Assembly: GCA_947034885.2 (NCBI GenBank)
Contig: OX344753.2
Span: 15,748,001 to 15,812,000, forward strand
Reading direction: 5' to 3'
From: Thuidium tamariscinum
Lineage: Eukaryota > Streptophyta > Bryopsida > Hypnales > Thuidiaceae
Length of the DNA: 64,000 nt
The notes below the pieces were generated by a model. The model saw only the letters and a program-made list of their open reading frames with translations. It was not told the origin of the DNA and did no database searches. Positions 1 through 13,499 of this stretch are shown here, piece after piece. The position numbers were made by a program, and so were the translations under genes. Position 1 is the stretch's first letter; each line of letters starts with the position of its first letter.

Positions 1-315
1 GGATTACAGCAAGAAATTGATGGTACGCACTTACCACTGTTGCTAGCCAACGCCAACTAGTCTCAGAACTATCCACTGCTGAAGGATTGATCGCGAGCTA
101 CGAAGACAAGCTAGCCTGCAGAGTCAATTGCAGCAGAGCTCTAAGATCGGAAAGAATTGAAATACGAGATGGTGTTGAATGGAGGTTGAATGGTGAACGA
201 AACCATCTCCGAGCACCAAATTTATACTCATCCCTTTCAGCATCTGTTCATGGCTCATGCAGGCATGCAGCCAAGCGATATCTGCACGTACATCCGTATT
301 TTCGAGTGCATGTAT

Positions 316-567
316 TCAGCTACATTTGATTAATGTGCACTGAATCAAACTGATAGTCAGACTGATGATGTCCTTTGGAAACGTGGCTTTCATCATCGTT
401 ACATCACACTGATGTGTTGGGTCCGGAATCCTTACCTTGACCAGACCTTCAGCTAGAACTTGTGTGTACCGCGGTACATTATCAGACTGACAACATTGGA
501 ATATTGGATAAGCAACAACATCGGATTGTACCACACTCGGAAGGTACATTCTGTCACAGCCGATCAA
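316..567 (-). other. Unassigned open frame near the left edge
   Basis: This is an 83-codon open frame on the minus strand with varied, non-repetitive composition, in a stretch of higher GC than the AT-rich DNA that follows. Several splice-like GTAAG motifs lie on the same strand nearby, for example around 35 and 435. It could be an exon of a gene running off the left edge, or a chance frame. I recognise no family and see no clear partner exon, so no function is proposed. Confidence 0.15.
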
Positions 568-3378
568 ATTTCAGCAAGTTGTGAAATCGTGTGCACAAAG
601 CCTGAGTAAAAACCAGGACTGGTGTACTGTAGATTATTCAAATTATATCTCAATTCAGGCTTCATCATGTTCTCTTGAAGATAAAGTACCAAAGTCGTGG
701 AATTATTTCTTCAAATTTCATTAAAATTGGCGTCACGTACTTCCAATTACCACTGGTGGCGTTAAATTCAATCAGCATCTCCCCGTTGATCTGAGCTACC
801 ACATGGGGTTTTGCAGCAGTTCCTTGACCTCAGGAATCGAAGGAATTGGAAGCGAGATTATATTCAATATATTCAAGAGATTTCAACAAATTTTCCGCGG
901 TAAGTCACGCCTTGGCCGGTATCACACACGTACGGGATTGAGGAATTACAGTATATACATGAATTCGTTACGTTTCGGCTTACAGGGAACCTGATCGACG
1001 TACTTTCACGTGACTGTATATATGATTCAGTCTGATGACCGCCGTAAAGGATAAGCTGACGATCTAGCACAACAGCGGCCGTTCTTACCCGAATTCCGAC
1101 TTCCTTACGTACGGTATCGATCGATCAGACAGACTTCGTCCAATATCAGACTCACTGACCCGTCCGGCTGCAGGATACGAGTCTGGGTCCAGTCACGCCA
1201 GGGCCACCACTTCAATGATACTTATCTTGAAGTGAGAGATTTGCTGCAATTAAGTGGATTTCATGACAGGCAGCTTTTCAATTTCAAAGCAGTGCAGAGA
1301 TGCAAATGAAATCCCATTTCATTTGTTTCAAAAACAAAACAAAACAAAAACAGTGTAGAGCAGTGATCTTAGAATAGATTCAGGGTTTTTAGCCAAATGT
1401 TCATTTTTGGAAGATTTTTAAAATTTATACAAAGGGCATGAAAAAATTAAGTAGAAAATGAGCAAAATTTATCCAGTTTTGGGATCACTGGTGCAAAGAG
1501 CAATCATCACTAACTTATAGTAAGCTTAACCCCAAAATGACAAAGAGGACAAAAAGTGTCCTCACAAAGTTTCAAGTCCAATTCAAAGTGCCGTAACTTT
1601 GGCATCTAAGGTCCAAATCCAATGAAACTTGTTGGAAAAGTTGCGCAATCTCTTCTAGTTTGTGTAATAAAAATTTCAAATCAATCCAAGTTATAATGAA
1701 ATTTTGGTGGCCAATCGAACTTTACAGCTCAATTTGATTTCACCAAACTGCATTTTAGGGCTGCAACTTTGGGGGCTTATATCTACTTCATCTAATGCTT
1801 TTTTCAGTAAAATTTGATGGGTTTTGTTCCCCTTAAAGTCTACTTATTGTGATAAAATTTTCATATCAATCCAAGTTGTTTTGAATGTTTTAGAGTGATT
1901 CAAAGTTCAACATCCTACTGTTATTCGAGTACAGTGAACTTTGGCGGCTTGTTTCTTCTTCATACAAAGGCCGTTTTCATTCATTCTTTTTGGAAAAGTT
2001 GCGCATAATAGTCTTGTTTGTGTGGCTAAAATTTCATGCTCATCCAAGAATTAATGAGTGACTGAGAAGCATTCTAGTAGAAGGAGGTTCTACTTTAGAT
2101 GTGTTTTTTGCAATTTTTCTTGCTGATTTTTGACATTTCAAAGTCGTTTTGTGGACACAATGAGTCAATTGAATGAAATTTTTTTCACCAATGTGTTTGT
2201 ATACTAGTTTTGAATCATTTTGTAGTATAAAGTTTTTTCATTTGAGTAGGTTTAGAAATTAGATTTCACCTCCAAATGTGTTTTTGGTAAAATTTCAGCA
2301 TCCATTTTCAACATTAAAACATTATGATCTTGCAATCTATGCGGTCAAATGACTTCAAATTTTGTACATATCATCTACAACATGTAAATTACAAGATTGT
2401 GCGGTTGAGATTTGAATAACATGAAGACATTCAAATCCATAAAGCTTCAAAAGCAATGATGTTTTTGAACCCTGAAAATTGAATGTCACTTTGGGGTTAA
2501 AGTCTTAAACAGACCCATTCCTAACTGGTGCCCCATCGGCAATCAATAGCATACCGAAATTCCAACAAAAGTTGGAATGGATGTCCAATTTCTCTTTGGA
2601 ATGCATGTTTTTGTACTTTTCAAGGTTTAGACCAATAAATTCATGACACACAAGTGAGCAAGAACATAGGAATCAATGAGCAGAAAAGTAATTCTTGAAT
2701 GATTGAAATTGGATGACTCCAGGTGTTGGTCAATGGTAAAGCCCAACTTTTGCCTTTGAAAATTCTTAGTAATTTCAATTCAAAAGATAAAATTACAAAT
2801 TTGTTTGTAATCCCCATCGTTTTTGTCAATGCACCTCTAAAAATATTTGCTATGCCTTGCGATACCCTAGATCATGTCCGGATGTGCTTATTTTATGGGT
2901 TATGGGTCTCTCTACCATAAGTTGTCACAAGTCTTTTTCTTCTTTTTTTCACAAATCAAACGGAATTCCATTGCAGAGGTAAAATTACAAGCCCGCCAGC
3001 CACAGGTGGCCTTCCAGGAAACGGACAACACCCAACAACACCCACCAGCCACGGTTGTCACCAGTCTTTGAACATCCGTTGACATGGATGAAACACAAAA
3101 ATGTAGATGATAATTTATTTTTTCATCCAAATATGCATCTGTTCCCTCCAAAATGGAGTGATATACATTTCCCCTATTGCAATGGATCAAATAACTTTAC
3201 ATGTTACAAAGTTGTTAGGTATTTTATTCCCTCCTGAAAAGATTTGTATTGTTTTTTTGGCTATAAATTGACTCCAAAAATCAATCCCTTTAATATTCAC
3301 TAGGCTCACACGGTTGGTAATTTCATGATCAACTCCATCTCTTGTATTAATCCTAAATGAATGAAACCTATCACTAAG
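568..3378. other. Intergenic DNA, no gene seen
   Basis: The first part, to about 1300, has moderate GC and only short open frames. On the minus strand a short open segment near 735-820 ends at a possible GT donor, but no continuous gene can be built. From about 1330 the DNA is AT-rich, with A-rich runs such as the one near 1330-1350, and nothing is recognisable. Confidence 0.5.
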
Positions 3379-3677
3379 ATGGCGAATTTCGTTAAAATGG
3401 TAGTATCGGGTATTCCAAATGCCATTTTTCAGACTGTACAGTCTGAACTGAAAACTTGCATCTATGACAGGTATACATTTTCAGACATTTAGGACTCATA
3501 TAGATTTAGATATCAAACCACATGGTTTGAAACATCTAGGACAAGTTTAGATTTCAGACATCTATAATACATGTAGATTTCAAAAATCTATGCCAAATGT
3601 AGATTTTAGACCACACAGTCTGAATCATCAAAAGTGTCAAACTAACGGAATACTGCCATTTTAACGAAATTCGCCAT
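3379..3677. repeat. MITE-like element with long terminal inverted repeats
   Basis: The left end ATGGCGAATTTCGTTAAAAT is matched by its reverse complement at the right end, and pairing extends about 30 bases with few mismatches. The roughly 300-bp interior is AT-rich and contains several diverged copies of an ATCTAGATTTCAGAC-like motif, with no coding capacity. Size and structure fit a non-autonomous DNA transposon. No convincing target-site duplication was found. Confidence 0.6.
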
Positions 3678-3922
3678 TGAGGTATACACCATGCTAAGAT
3701 GATCTAATTTTTGGATCAATAGATGTATACTTAAATTGTTTCTTTTGAGACTTTGATAATGTTCCATTGGGCTAGTTTGGAGCTTCAATGACCTTATTAG
3801 ATTAAATGCAATGCAAATTGTTTCACAATTTCATCTACACAATTTTTTGTTCATTCATTCTTGCTAAACCCTAATGAAGTCTAGACATCTTTTCTACTAA
3901 ATTGCAATTATTACTTAGTTTG

Positions 3923-4413
3923 CATTAGAAGATTTTTGAACCCTCAAAGAGGCCTTTAAGAATTGATATGCAAAGCTATTTATTCAAGGTTAGAGATGAT
4001 AGCCTAAGTATATAATATGTGTTGCTACCTTGTGTGAATTTCATCAAGTACCTATGAATTTGTCAAAATAAAGAATTTTACTTATAGTACCAAGGACTTG
4101 AATGACTAAAAGTACCTAATGTCTTATTGTACTAAAGACTCAAAAGTCATTAGTACTTAGTTGCACTAAATTTGCCCTTTTCCATATAAAATAATCCCTC
4201 AATGTACTTAAGATTTAAATGACAAGAAGTACCTAGTGTCCCATTGTCCGACAAAAGGCATGTACTTTTGTAAACATCAATCATGATGTAAAAAATGGGT
4301 GGAAATAGAAGAAAAAAATTGTACCTTCGCTGACTAGTACACATTTAAATTCAATTAAGGTCCTCAATTGAGACCATTCTAGAGGCCTCTTTGAGGATTC
4401 AAAAATCCTTTAA
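3923..4413. repeat. TIR element of the CATTAGA-type group
   Basis: The left terminus CATTAGAAGATTTTTGAACC, continuing CTCAAAGAGGCCT, pairs with an inverted right terminus ending near 4413. The interior of about 480 bp has repeated AAGTACCTA/AGTACTTAG motifs and no gene. The terminus resembles those of elements at 9896, 29678, 46899, 48350, 51232 and 61879. Confidence 0.5.
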
Positions 4414-4657
4414 CATTTGATGAAACACTTTTGGTATTGTTGCATTGCAACTAACTCTATTCTAGATCTACTAATTTATGGTTGTTCAGCCTATTCTAAT
4501 ATTCATTAATTTAACAACTTTGCTATGCTTATGTTTGTTGGTCTTGAGGGAATGTCATATTTGCTAATTCTTCAAAATTCTACAAGGTCAACACTATTCA
4601 AGGCATGCAATCTAAAATAGATCAATACTCAAGTGAAAGCAAGAAATCTTGCTAAGT

Positions 4658-4763
4658 ATGTTGGATTTGAGAATACTATTGGAAGTATTGGAGCTTTTTA
4701 AATAGAAAATATGTTAGATTTGAGAATACTATTGGAAGTATTGGAGATTTTAAAATAGAAAAT
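4658..4763. repeat. Tandem duplication, 53-bp unit, two copies
   Basis: Positions 4658-4710 and 4711-4763 differ at only a few bases, so this is a recent local duplication in intergenic DNA. Just after it, to about 4830, are fragments resembling both ends of the GGGTGATTGC element family seen at 44.3 and 47.5 kb. Confidence 0.75.
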
Positions 4764-6112
4764 ATAGATGATTGTATAAAACACTTATTATATTTTCTAT
4801 CAAAGGGTGAATGCAAGAAACCCTTGTCAATTTTGTTGCTTTTGATACTATTTATGTTTTTTTTCTTTGGGAGTACTTTAATATTTTAAGAAATAATTTC
4901 TGAATTTTTTCTAAAATATGGCCAATGTATACATGTGCAAGATGAAGGTCACCCTCAGGGAGTAAACTTCCAATGTAGTAGAAAGTGGTGTGAGATAAAA
5001 AATAGGGTCAATTTAATTCATAGGAGGAAAAATTTATATTTTTTGTAGATGTACAATAGCATTGGTAATATGTTTTGGTTGGTTTTATATGTGAAATAGG
5101 ATGGGAAGAAATTTCTCATTTCTTTTAGCAGTAGAAAAAAAATAGGATGCCAAATTTTTAATTCTCCTATAAGTGCTTAGTAGGTTTAGTTTGACATTTA
5201 ATAGTTTTGATAACCAAATTGTAAGTTAATTTAATATGTTGTCTAATTTTGAATTAGGTGCCTTTAGGGTGGTGGGAAATGAGTTGGTATGATGGCATGG
5301 TAGTTTTGCAAAGTTGTTAGAGTTTAAGGTGTCTCCAATGGATTTTCTAGCACTCATTGCAGATTTTCAATTGCTGGCTTTTCAGTTTCTGGATGCACAA
5401 CAATTTCTTATAGGCCGCACCAGAGTCATGTGGGATTTTGTAATTCTTCTATAATTTACACCTAGGGTTCAGGGTTTAAGTTAAATTTCTTGACGGGTTA
5501 CTAATTCATCATGGCAATTATACTAATTGAAGATAATATAATTGTGCCTAGCTACCACCAATGTCCTTGTGAGCTTCATGGTTTAGGGTGTGCCAAATTT
5601 GTTGCTTCTGGTAAGTTACATATCTCCAATGCTTGTCTTTGATTTGTTTTTAGTTCAAAATTCAGATTGCATTCTTATGCATGTTATGGGTTTAAGTCAT
5701 TTTTCAGGGGTTTTAGGTCTTCACAAAACTCACTCAAACAAGTAAAGCTGCAAGTTTTGAGGAGAGACACAAAAGACAACGAGCCATTTCTCGGTTTAGC
5801 AATTACACCTGACATTCTACAAGTTCTACACAGCTCCAACCTGAAACCAGAGCGCCAAACACAACAACAAGCGCACATGGAAGTCAATCAACTCTACAAA
5901 CCGCAATCACACGAGCAATGCCTGTATTTTTGGGAGTCAACCTCGTGAAAATAATCCTTTCAATCCATGTGCTTTGAAATCCCACTGCTCTCCATCGAGC
6001 TACAATCTTCGGCTCCACCTCTTCCCTTGCAGCACCTTCGTCACGCCCACCGCAAAACGCACAAATCGCCTTCCGTCGCCACAGTCGACAACACGACACC
6101 TTCGGACCTTAA
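4764..6112. other. Intergenic DNA, no gene seen
   Basis: AT-rich up to about 5650, then rising GC into the TATA-bearing repeat at 6113. Short open frames near 5667-5948 have no recognisable domain and no supporting splice structure. Confidence 0.4.
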
Positions 6113-6580
6113 GGCGGATGGATGACTCTGTCCATTGGATGAGCCTAGCATTGCGTAGGGGCGAAGCATTGCACTTCCCCTATAAAAGGGACCGTTCGTC
6201 TTCTCAGAAAAACGGGTCCTCAAAAGGACTCTCTCCTCCACCATGGAGGGGTAGCAATGGGAATGGCCTTGGGCCTGGTGGCCTCCTCCCACAATCCCCC
6301 CCCCCAAAACCCACACAACAACAACAAAACCCATGCAAACCCTACATTGAAACAATCCATTGTGCAACAGATAAGATGCTTCAATGCTGAAACCAGAACC
6401 CTAGAATTCAACCATTGCTTCCAATTTCATCGTTGGTGCTCGAAACAAGATGCGAAACCCTCGGACGAACTCGATTCCTACCAACCAACACTATAAACAT
6501 CATCTTCAAGATTTCACCTCAACGACCACAACCCTGCACCTCCGCACGCGCAGACCTGGAAGCACCAACTGCCTTTTACA
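6113..6580 (+). repeat. Direct repeat with TATA box, copy 1
   Basis: This segment matches 7312-7780 along roughly 470 bp with moderate divergence. A TATA motif at 6181 (TATAAAAGGG) sits after a conserved CCATTGGATGAG block and before a GT-rich leader with repeated GGACTCTC-like stretches. Downstream is a conserved GGTAGCAATGG-(G/A)-AATGGCCTTG segment. The layout is that of a Pol II promoter and leader in a repeat, such as an LTR or a TRIM-like element, but no TG...CA boundaries or primer-binding site could be fixed. Open frames within it differ between copies. Confidence 0.55.
6181..6188 (+). promoter_or_regulatory. TATA box in repeat copy 1
   Basis: TATAAAAG flanked by CCCC and GG, conserved in position with the second copy, and set in GC-richer DNA than its surroundings. 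A start site would be expected about 30 bp downstream. Confidence 0.4.
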
Positions 6581-7311
6581 CGCGCACCCACAAGTTCAGT
6601 TAAAATAGAAATAATGGTTGAAATGGTTGACAAACGAAACTCCAATACCACAGAAAATAAAAGTAAACCCTAAGAAGCACGCACATCTCAATCATACGGA
6701 ATCCCATAAAGCTGCAAATCAAGCTTAGGAGTAAACGAAACAACCCACGGAGTAATATTCCATAGACGGCATCACCGCATTCGGAAATACCAACGACTAG
6801 GAAGAGAAACATCCACAATCTGGGAACACAATTTTGACTAGATTTCGGAACAAACTGAAATCGAATCCCAGACACGCAATCCACTCGAAAGTTGTATGCC
6901 ACTCACTCGGGGTTCGCCTTTCAGACCCCGCCCACCATTGGTCATACATTTCCTTTATCAATACTAGACACGGATAGGTTTTTAGGGCCCGTCGCATTTG
7001 GAAACATCGGTTCTCTGGGATTCTAAATGTCATAATTGTTTTCATATTCCCGAGCACAGTGGAGACACAACAATTGTTGCGAAGAAGGATTGCTTCACTT
7101 TCGACGGAGACAAGCGTTCATTGTCGCTCATAAAGGTTGTTCAAATCGTGCAACCATGGAGCGCATGAATGAAACCGACATGAACAATGCAATTCCGAGT
7201 CCAAGGACGTAGTCCACGGAAATTATGCAAAACGAGGGCACCGGTATTGCACTCAGGAAGCTTGGCGGCTTTGAAACGCCGGCCATCATCACTAGTAATC
7301 TCCTTTCAAAA

Positions 7312-7780
7312 TGCTTCGGACGGACGACTCCATCCATTGGATGAGACCAGCATTGTGTAGGGGACAAGCATTACACTTCCCCTATATAAGGGACAGTTCG
7401 TCTTCTCAAAAAAAAGGGTCTTCAAAGGACTCTCCCCTCCTCCATGGAAGGGTAGCAATGGAAATGGCCTTGGGCCTGGGGGCCTCCTCCCACAATCCTC
7501 GAAAACCCACACAACTACGCACACAACAGCCCCACACTCAAACAATCCATCGATCAACAGACGAGACGCCCCGATGCTGGAACCACAACCCGAGAATTCA
7601 ACGTTCGCTGCCAATTTCGTCCAGGTGCTCCAGCCCTAGAATGGCAATGCGAAACAACATGCAAAACCCTCAGACAAACTCGAAGCCTACCAGCCTACAA
7701 TCTCAACATCGTCGTCAGGAGCTCACCTCCACGGCCACAACCCTGCACCTCCACACGCGCAGACCTGGAAGCATCGACTG
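7312..7780 (+). repeat. Direct repeat with TATA box, copy 2
   Basis: Second copy of the 6113-6580 repeat, offset by about 1.2 kb in the same orientation. The TATA box (TATATAAG, 7383-7390), the CCATTGGATGAG block, the leader and the segment with the shared CCACAACCCTGCACCTCC string are all present. The open frame across it does not persist in copy 1, so it is probably not coding. The 730 bp between the copies holds nothing recognisable. Confidence 0.55.
7383..7390 (+). promoter_or_regulatory. TATA box in repeat copy 2
   Basis: TATATAAG in the same context as the box at 6181. Its retention in both diverged copies makes a real promoter element more likely than chance AT sequence. Confidence 0.4.
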
Positions 7781-8539
7781 GAGACGATGGCATTCAAAGT
7801 TGGAACACCGAGTCACAAACAGATCCAATGAAATTAGGAAACCAAAACTCCACGCCATCCCTTGTCAGAGATACCAAATTGTGTATGAATTACATTTGCC
7901 ATCTCGGATTCTTACAACCCGGCGCCACCAATGACGAAGTTGAGACACTGGAGCACCTTCTCGCAATCACTGGAACTGCACCAAGGTCAAATCCATCAGC
8001 TGGTTCTCTCTTTCCAATTCGTAGCCCCTTCTAAAATTGGTCTCCCGAGAAAACGAGACACAAGGAACAGGAAGACGAAAACACCGGAAACTTGCAGGAG
8101 TACCAAAACTCTGGAAAAACTTGGTATTGTTCAGGTGTCATTCATGTTTGGATGAGAGTTCGGATGGTCTGGGAAATCATTCATTCGTCCATGGACTTCT
8201 TGGGAGCAGTGATCCCAGAACGTATTTGTCTTAATTTGCTAGAAGGCTACACATTGCCTATCACTTAGTTTGCTACCATTTTACAAGAAGATATCTATGA
8301 AAAAATTTATATTTATTTATTAAGATGAAATTACATGTTTTCTTTCCTTTACCCAATTTTTAGATTTCTTTTAGGAAAATTATTTTTTATGAGGATTTTT
8401 GAATTTAAAGTGTAGAAAAATCACATTAATAGCTATGGTTGCTTATAAGAATAAATTTGCGTTGAGGTTGACTCACTCTAGAGATGTATAGAAGTCATCT
8501 CAATCCTGGAAGGACAACAACCATGTGGTTTGGTATAAA

Positions 8540-8860
8540 GTAGGAGGTTCCAAAACAAAGTGGGCTGTAAAATGGAGCACGCCCTTAAATGTACCTAGTT
8601 TGTATATGTTTCTTTTTCATAACCTTCAACAATGTGAAACTTTATTCATTTTAAGAGGTGCTCTATTTTTGAGCCCTATGTCACTTCAACTTCAAAATTT
8701 TATGACTAATTCCACCAAAGTTCAAAAAATAAGAAATGATTTGAATTAGATGTCAATTCCACTTGTCTTTTAAGGAAAAATTATTGAAAAATATTTCAAG
8801 ATGTTTCACCTCCCTAAATTCCGTTACAGTCCTTAGATGCTCCATTTTAGAACCTCCTAG
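8540..8860. repeat. MITE-like element, copy related to 53860-54199
   Basis: The ends form an inverted repeat (TAGGAGGTTC ... GAACCTCCTA, with TAAAATGGAGCA paired internally). The body, including TTAGATGTCAATTCCACTTG and TATTTCAAGATGTTTCACCT, recurs in the same order at 53860-54199. Non-coding. It is a dispersed, non-autonomous TIR element. Confidence 0.7.
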
Positions 8861-9895
8861 ATAAGAAGCTTTGCTTATTAGAAATGGCAAGAAGAAAATT
8901 CAGATGAAATATAAAATGAACATAAACAATTGGGATGAAAAATGTGTAATGTTCAATTGTGCCCACAAAATCATGTAATTGGACGTCACACCTTCATTGC
9001 AACACAAAGCTTAGACATCCTACAAATGAACAGGACATTTTCTTTCCACAATTTATGATTGGGCATCGATTGATGGAGTAACATAACCAAGGAAGAAGGG
9101 AAAGCTAGCAACTTGTGTAGGGGGGATAGATTGGACATACTATAGAAGCTAGAATACAAATCAATTGAATGCAACATTGTTCTACTTCTTGGTGTGCTGT
9201 AATTTAGTTTTCTTTCTATAGTGAATTAACACTGAAAAGTTGAAAGTTCCTATTATGGTCACTAATCACCACATTTGAGTTACCTAAGACATTGATTGTG
9301 ACCAAAATCTCATTCTTTGGAAGAAAACAGTAATGGGCTCATTGCTAAGAGTTTGTAATGGGTAAAAAGTTTGTAATGGGTTGTTTTACCTTAATCTTTT
9401 GTGTGTGTGTGTGGTTTGGATGAATGGTTATGTGGCCTTTTTTTCAAGAAGGTTTTGAATTTTTTGGTTCCTTTATTTTAGGGGCTTGAATTGAAGGAAG
9501 CCAATTTTGAGTATGCAATTTTGAATATGTACTTTTGGAATGTCGTTGCAAGAAATACTTACTCTATTTGGCTCAAAATAGCCTATTCAATGAGTTCTAT
9601 GACTTCTGGATTATATATATATATATAATTAAAATAAAATATGAATAACTTGAAGAGCAATGAGAATATTGTATCTCTTAATCCCCAAACATCCAAACTC
9701 ATCTCCAAAATTGACAAATTTGGAAAAATCATCATAGAATTCTATTTGGAAGAATAAGTTGGAATTGAGATGGAAATGAAAGTTGTAGAGTTTGAATTTT
9801 AGATTCTATCCATATGGTTAGATTCACCAATGCTATCACTAATATTTTTCTATAAATTTTGAAAGGAAAAATTAAATTTTTTTCAAATTCAATAA
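8861..9895. other. AT-rich intergenic DNA, nothing identified
   Basis: No gene, RNA or clear repeat was seen apart from a short TA run near 9615. Confidence 0.5.
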
Positions 9896-10001
9896 CATTA
9901 GATGTTTTTTGGGAGATTAGAAGACTGTTTCAGGCCTGTTCCCAAGGCTGCGAACAGTTAGAATAAAATATAAAAAATATATATATATATATTTAAAATA
10001 T

Positions 10002-10037
<36 letters not shown>

Positions 10038-10196
10038 AAATATTAAAAAATCGAAATTTTTAAAAAAAAAATTTAAATATTATTATCTGACGTGGCAGTC
10101 TCTCGACCACGTCAGATCGCAGATGTGGCAATTCCCGACAGCGTTCCCACAGTTGGGAACTCGCAATCTTCTAAACTGCTGAAAAAACATCTAATG
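9896..10196. repeat. TIR element of the CATTAGA-type group
   Basis: It starts CATTAGATGTTTTTT and ends with its exact inverse. Subterminal GC-rich parts include CTGACGTGGC and CCACGTCAG, around a core of (AT)n and poly-A/T. The same plan (CATTAGA end, GACGTGG subterminal motif, A/T homopolymer core) recurs in the elements at 29678, 48350 and 51232. Confidence 0.65.
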
Positions 10197-13100
10197 CATG
10201 CAAAATATTGTCATTTTTTGAGTAAATTTTGTTGGAATGGATTTGAAATGAGGTTCCCTTGATAGTGTGATCCTGACTGTGATTTTTTGGAATTTTTGTG
10301 TTCTTTGATTCTATGACCTCATTTTTGCAATTCCAAGTTTGAACTAGAGTCAATACAAGTCAACCACTTGACATACTTCCACATTTGTAATTTTATAAAA
10401 ATATGTGCTAGAGTAACACCAAATCCAACTCTTGAATAAGACCACAACGTCATAAATTATCTTAATAAATTTGGATGGCTTTCATCTAAACTGTAATGAA
10501 AAAGAAATCTCATTTTCAATTTGTACATCATCTAGAAATTGGACGTCAAAGTACTTCAAGGTTAAAATTCATATCTAAGAAAATTTAACTCTAAAAGTTA
10601 TGCACAATGGAAAATACAATGAAAATAGTCACTTTGGTGTTTGATTTTTTAAAAGTAGTAAGAAAATCCAAAATCATAATATAAAATAATGCATTTTTTA
10701 AAAACTTGAAGATGCTCTTCTTCAACCATTTTCATCCTTGGGAAAAATAAATTGTGTTCTCTACACATGTGCAAAGGTAGTGTACTTTGAGCACATGTGG
10801 AAGTCGAATAGTCTACTATTTTTAGAAAAAAATTTAGTTCTCTTGTGTAATTTTAGTAGAAGTCCTTGCATGCCAATTTCGACCTTAGAATTTGCATTTT
10901 TGGGTCAAAAATAGGACTAAAAGCCTCTAAAATGGCCAAGGTAGACATTCAATCGGGGGTTGTTTAAAAATAGTAAAATAATTTTAAAGTTTTTTTAAAG
11001 TTTCATGTGAAATAGACAAACAATGCAAAAATTATGAGTAAAAAAACACCTGTCAAAGGTCAAGGGGACAAAAAATAGGATAAGTGTTTTTTGCAATCAC
11101 CCTAGTATGAATTTTTTTGTATGTATTGGCTTTGCATGTTAGATGAAATGAGATTCTGGAAACACTATGCCAATGTTGGAAAAAAAAAGTTGAAAAAAAG
11201 AATCAACCATACAAATTTATATTAGACTTCCCAAGATTTCTTGTGTATGTTGAACAGACACTTGGTCCTTTGGGAATTAAATTAGTACATTTCATATGTC
11301 CAAAATCTAAGAGCATTTGTAATGTTGTCTAGGTATATGGCATGGTACCTATATAATTAACTTTTGAACAATACATAATTTGAACTTGAAAATTATCTCA
11401 TTCAGAGCTCAGTGAAAAGAACTTAGAGAAGGTACAAGAAAATTCAAAATTAGTCATTAGACACGTACTTCAAAAGTAAGGTAAAACTCTGAAATTTTAA
11501 AAGTCTTAGCAAATCATAGTTACCAAAACAAAATTTGGCCATTGACTTCCTAAATGTAGCTATAAAAACATCATCAAAATATTGAAAATTGCCAAAAATT
11601 ACATTGATATTTTATAAAATTGGGAGTATTTTAATGATGCCTTTTAGGATAATTTAAATTTTCTGGATTTATTTGATCAATTATATCTAGTATGTATTTT
11701 AGTATTTGTACAAAAACATTGAATCCAAAAAAGCATTATATGGTTGTAAAATATAAATTGAATCATTGCTTGATTCAACAATTATTTCAAATGCAAGGGC
11801 ATTAAGACATAACAATGGTTCATATTGCAACCTATATTCTCTACAATGGCTAATGCAATCCTATGCTCTCAATTCAAAAAAAATTTACATATTGTGAGAA
11901 CCAACATCATTTGCATGTTTTTCCAATTGTTAATATATTAAATTCTATAAATGTGAATTTTTTAAGAATTTTGGGAATTACAATTTGAATTTTGAAATGA
12001 TGTATATCAATATGCCAAGGCAAAAAAAAGGGGTATTTTTGGAATTCCAAAAAAAATTGACAATAGTTCCAAATCATGGTAATCAAGGTGGTGATCAAAA
12101 CCAAATTTTAGACATGGCTAATTTTGAGACTAAATTTCTTTCAAATTACAACTAATTTTTTTTTAAACTTCTATAAAAATGTAGAGTATGTTGCACACTA
12201 TAATTTTTTTGAATATACTTTTGAACCTTATTTATTGATACTCATGGTATGGTTGTTTGAATGGAAACATTGAAGTTTTGTACTTAGAGGGGAGGGAGAA
12301 GAAGGAGACAAGAGTGTGACACTTCTTCTGGGGTCATAGTCATAGTCATAATCATAGTCATAGTGGTGATGCTCTTACTCAATGGATTTTTTTCAACAAT
12401 TTGTTGTCAATTTGCACCAAAGTAATGGACCTCATATCAAGCCCTTAGAACATAAATAATAAAATCTAGGATGAAATTGCTAGATTGTAGATGAAAATAG
12501 AATTATTGATATATATATATGATATGTGCTAATGTAATATTTTCTATCCTATACGTGGACAAATGTTGAAATTTGGAACACTACCATAGCATATAATATT
12601 GCCACTTTGGCACTTTATAAAAAATGAAAAAACAAAACAAAAGACTACTCTTACAATGTTCTAGAGTAGGTTTTGTTTTATATTGTGGTGCAATTTTGAA
12701 TGAGTACATGATTTCAAGACGTGCGGTACCAACAACAATTAGTGTCCCACTTTGATGTTTTTTGCACATGGATGTTCTTGAAATTTTTAATTATAAATAT
12801 ACAAAAATAAAGCCTTTTTCTTCTAATATGCATGGAGTTAATTGGGAAAATATTGACTCTCGGATTTTTAGATTTTATATCAATTTTGGATGATCAATTT
12901 CATGGGCAAAAAACAAAACTTTGGAGGAAAGAAAATCATAAGAAAGTGAATAATGTTTTTTCCCCCAAAAGAATTGTATTGTATTGGAATTTGAACCAAA
13001 TTTAATATTTTTTAATCTTAAAAAATGAGAAGTAAAAAAACCTCTCAAATTTGTACATTTTCAAACATAAGGAGTGGGAGCCAAAACTAATCAAATTGGA
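10197..13100. other. AT-rich intergenic DNA
   Basis: No gene is seen. A segment ending at 11103 with AAGTGTTTTTTGCAATCACC resembles the right end of the GGGTGATTGC family, so a diverged copy probably ends there. A (CATAGT)n-like short repeat lies near 12335-12365. Confidence 0.45.
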
Positions 13101-13499
13101 TCTACAAAATTTAAAAGAAATTGTACTTTTATTTTCCAACGGTACAGCACACCAACTATGAATCAACCGACATTGCCAGGAACATTCCCCGAATCAGAGT
13201 CGACTGCAGAGTGTTGGGGTTCCCACTACCAACTGCGAGCACACGCGCTTTGGTCGTTCCCCGTGTTCCTTCCGGAGATCCTCCCGCAATCCCCAAATTC
13301 TCTCGCACTCGGCAAATCCTCCGCCCGCTCGCCTTGATCGCACGCGGACCAGGCATCTCGCTCGCGAGGTGCATTTCAGTAGTATTTGGCCATCACTACT
13401 GGCGCTCTTTGATCACGAATTGCTTCATGCGGGCTCTAATACTCTCGCTGCACGTGGATTTCGTAACCGACCTCTGTTGGATTCGAGCTTCTTTGGTTG

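Noticed and set aside
7311..7934. 207-codon plus-strand open frame
   Set aside because: It is not kept in the related copy at 6113-6580, has no domain, and crosses a TATA-bearing repeat.
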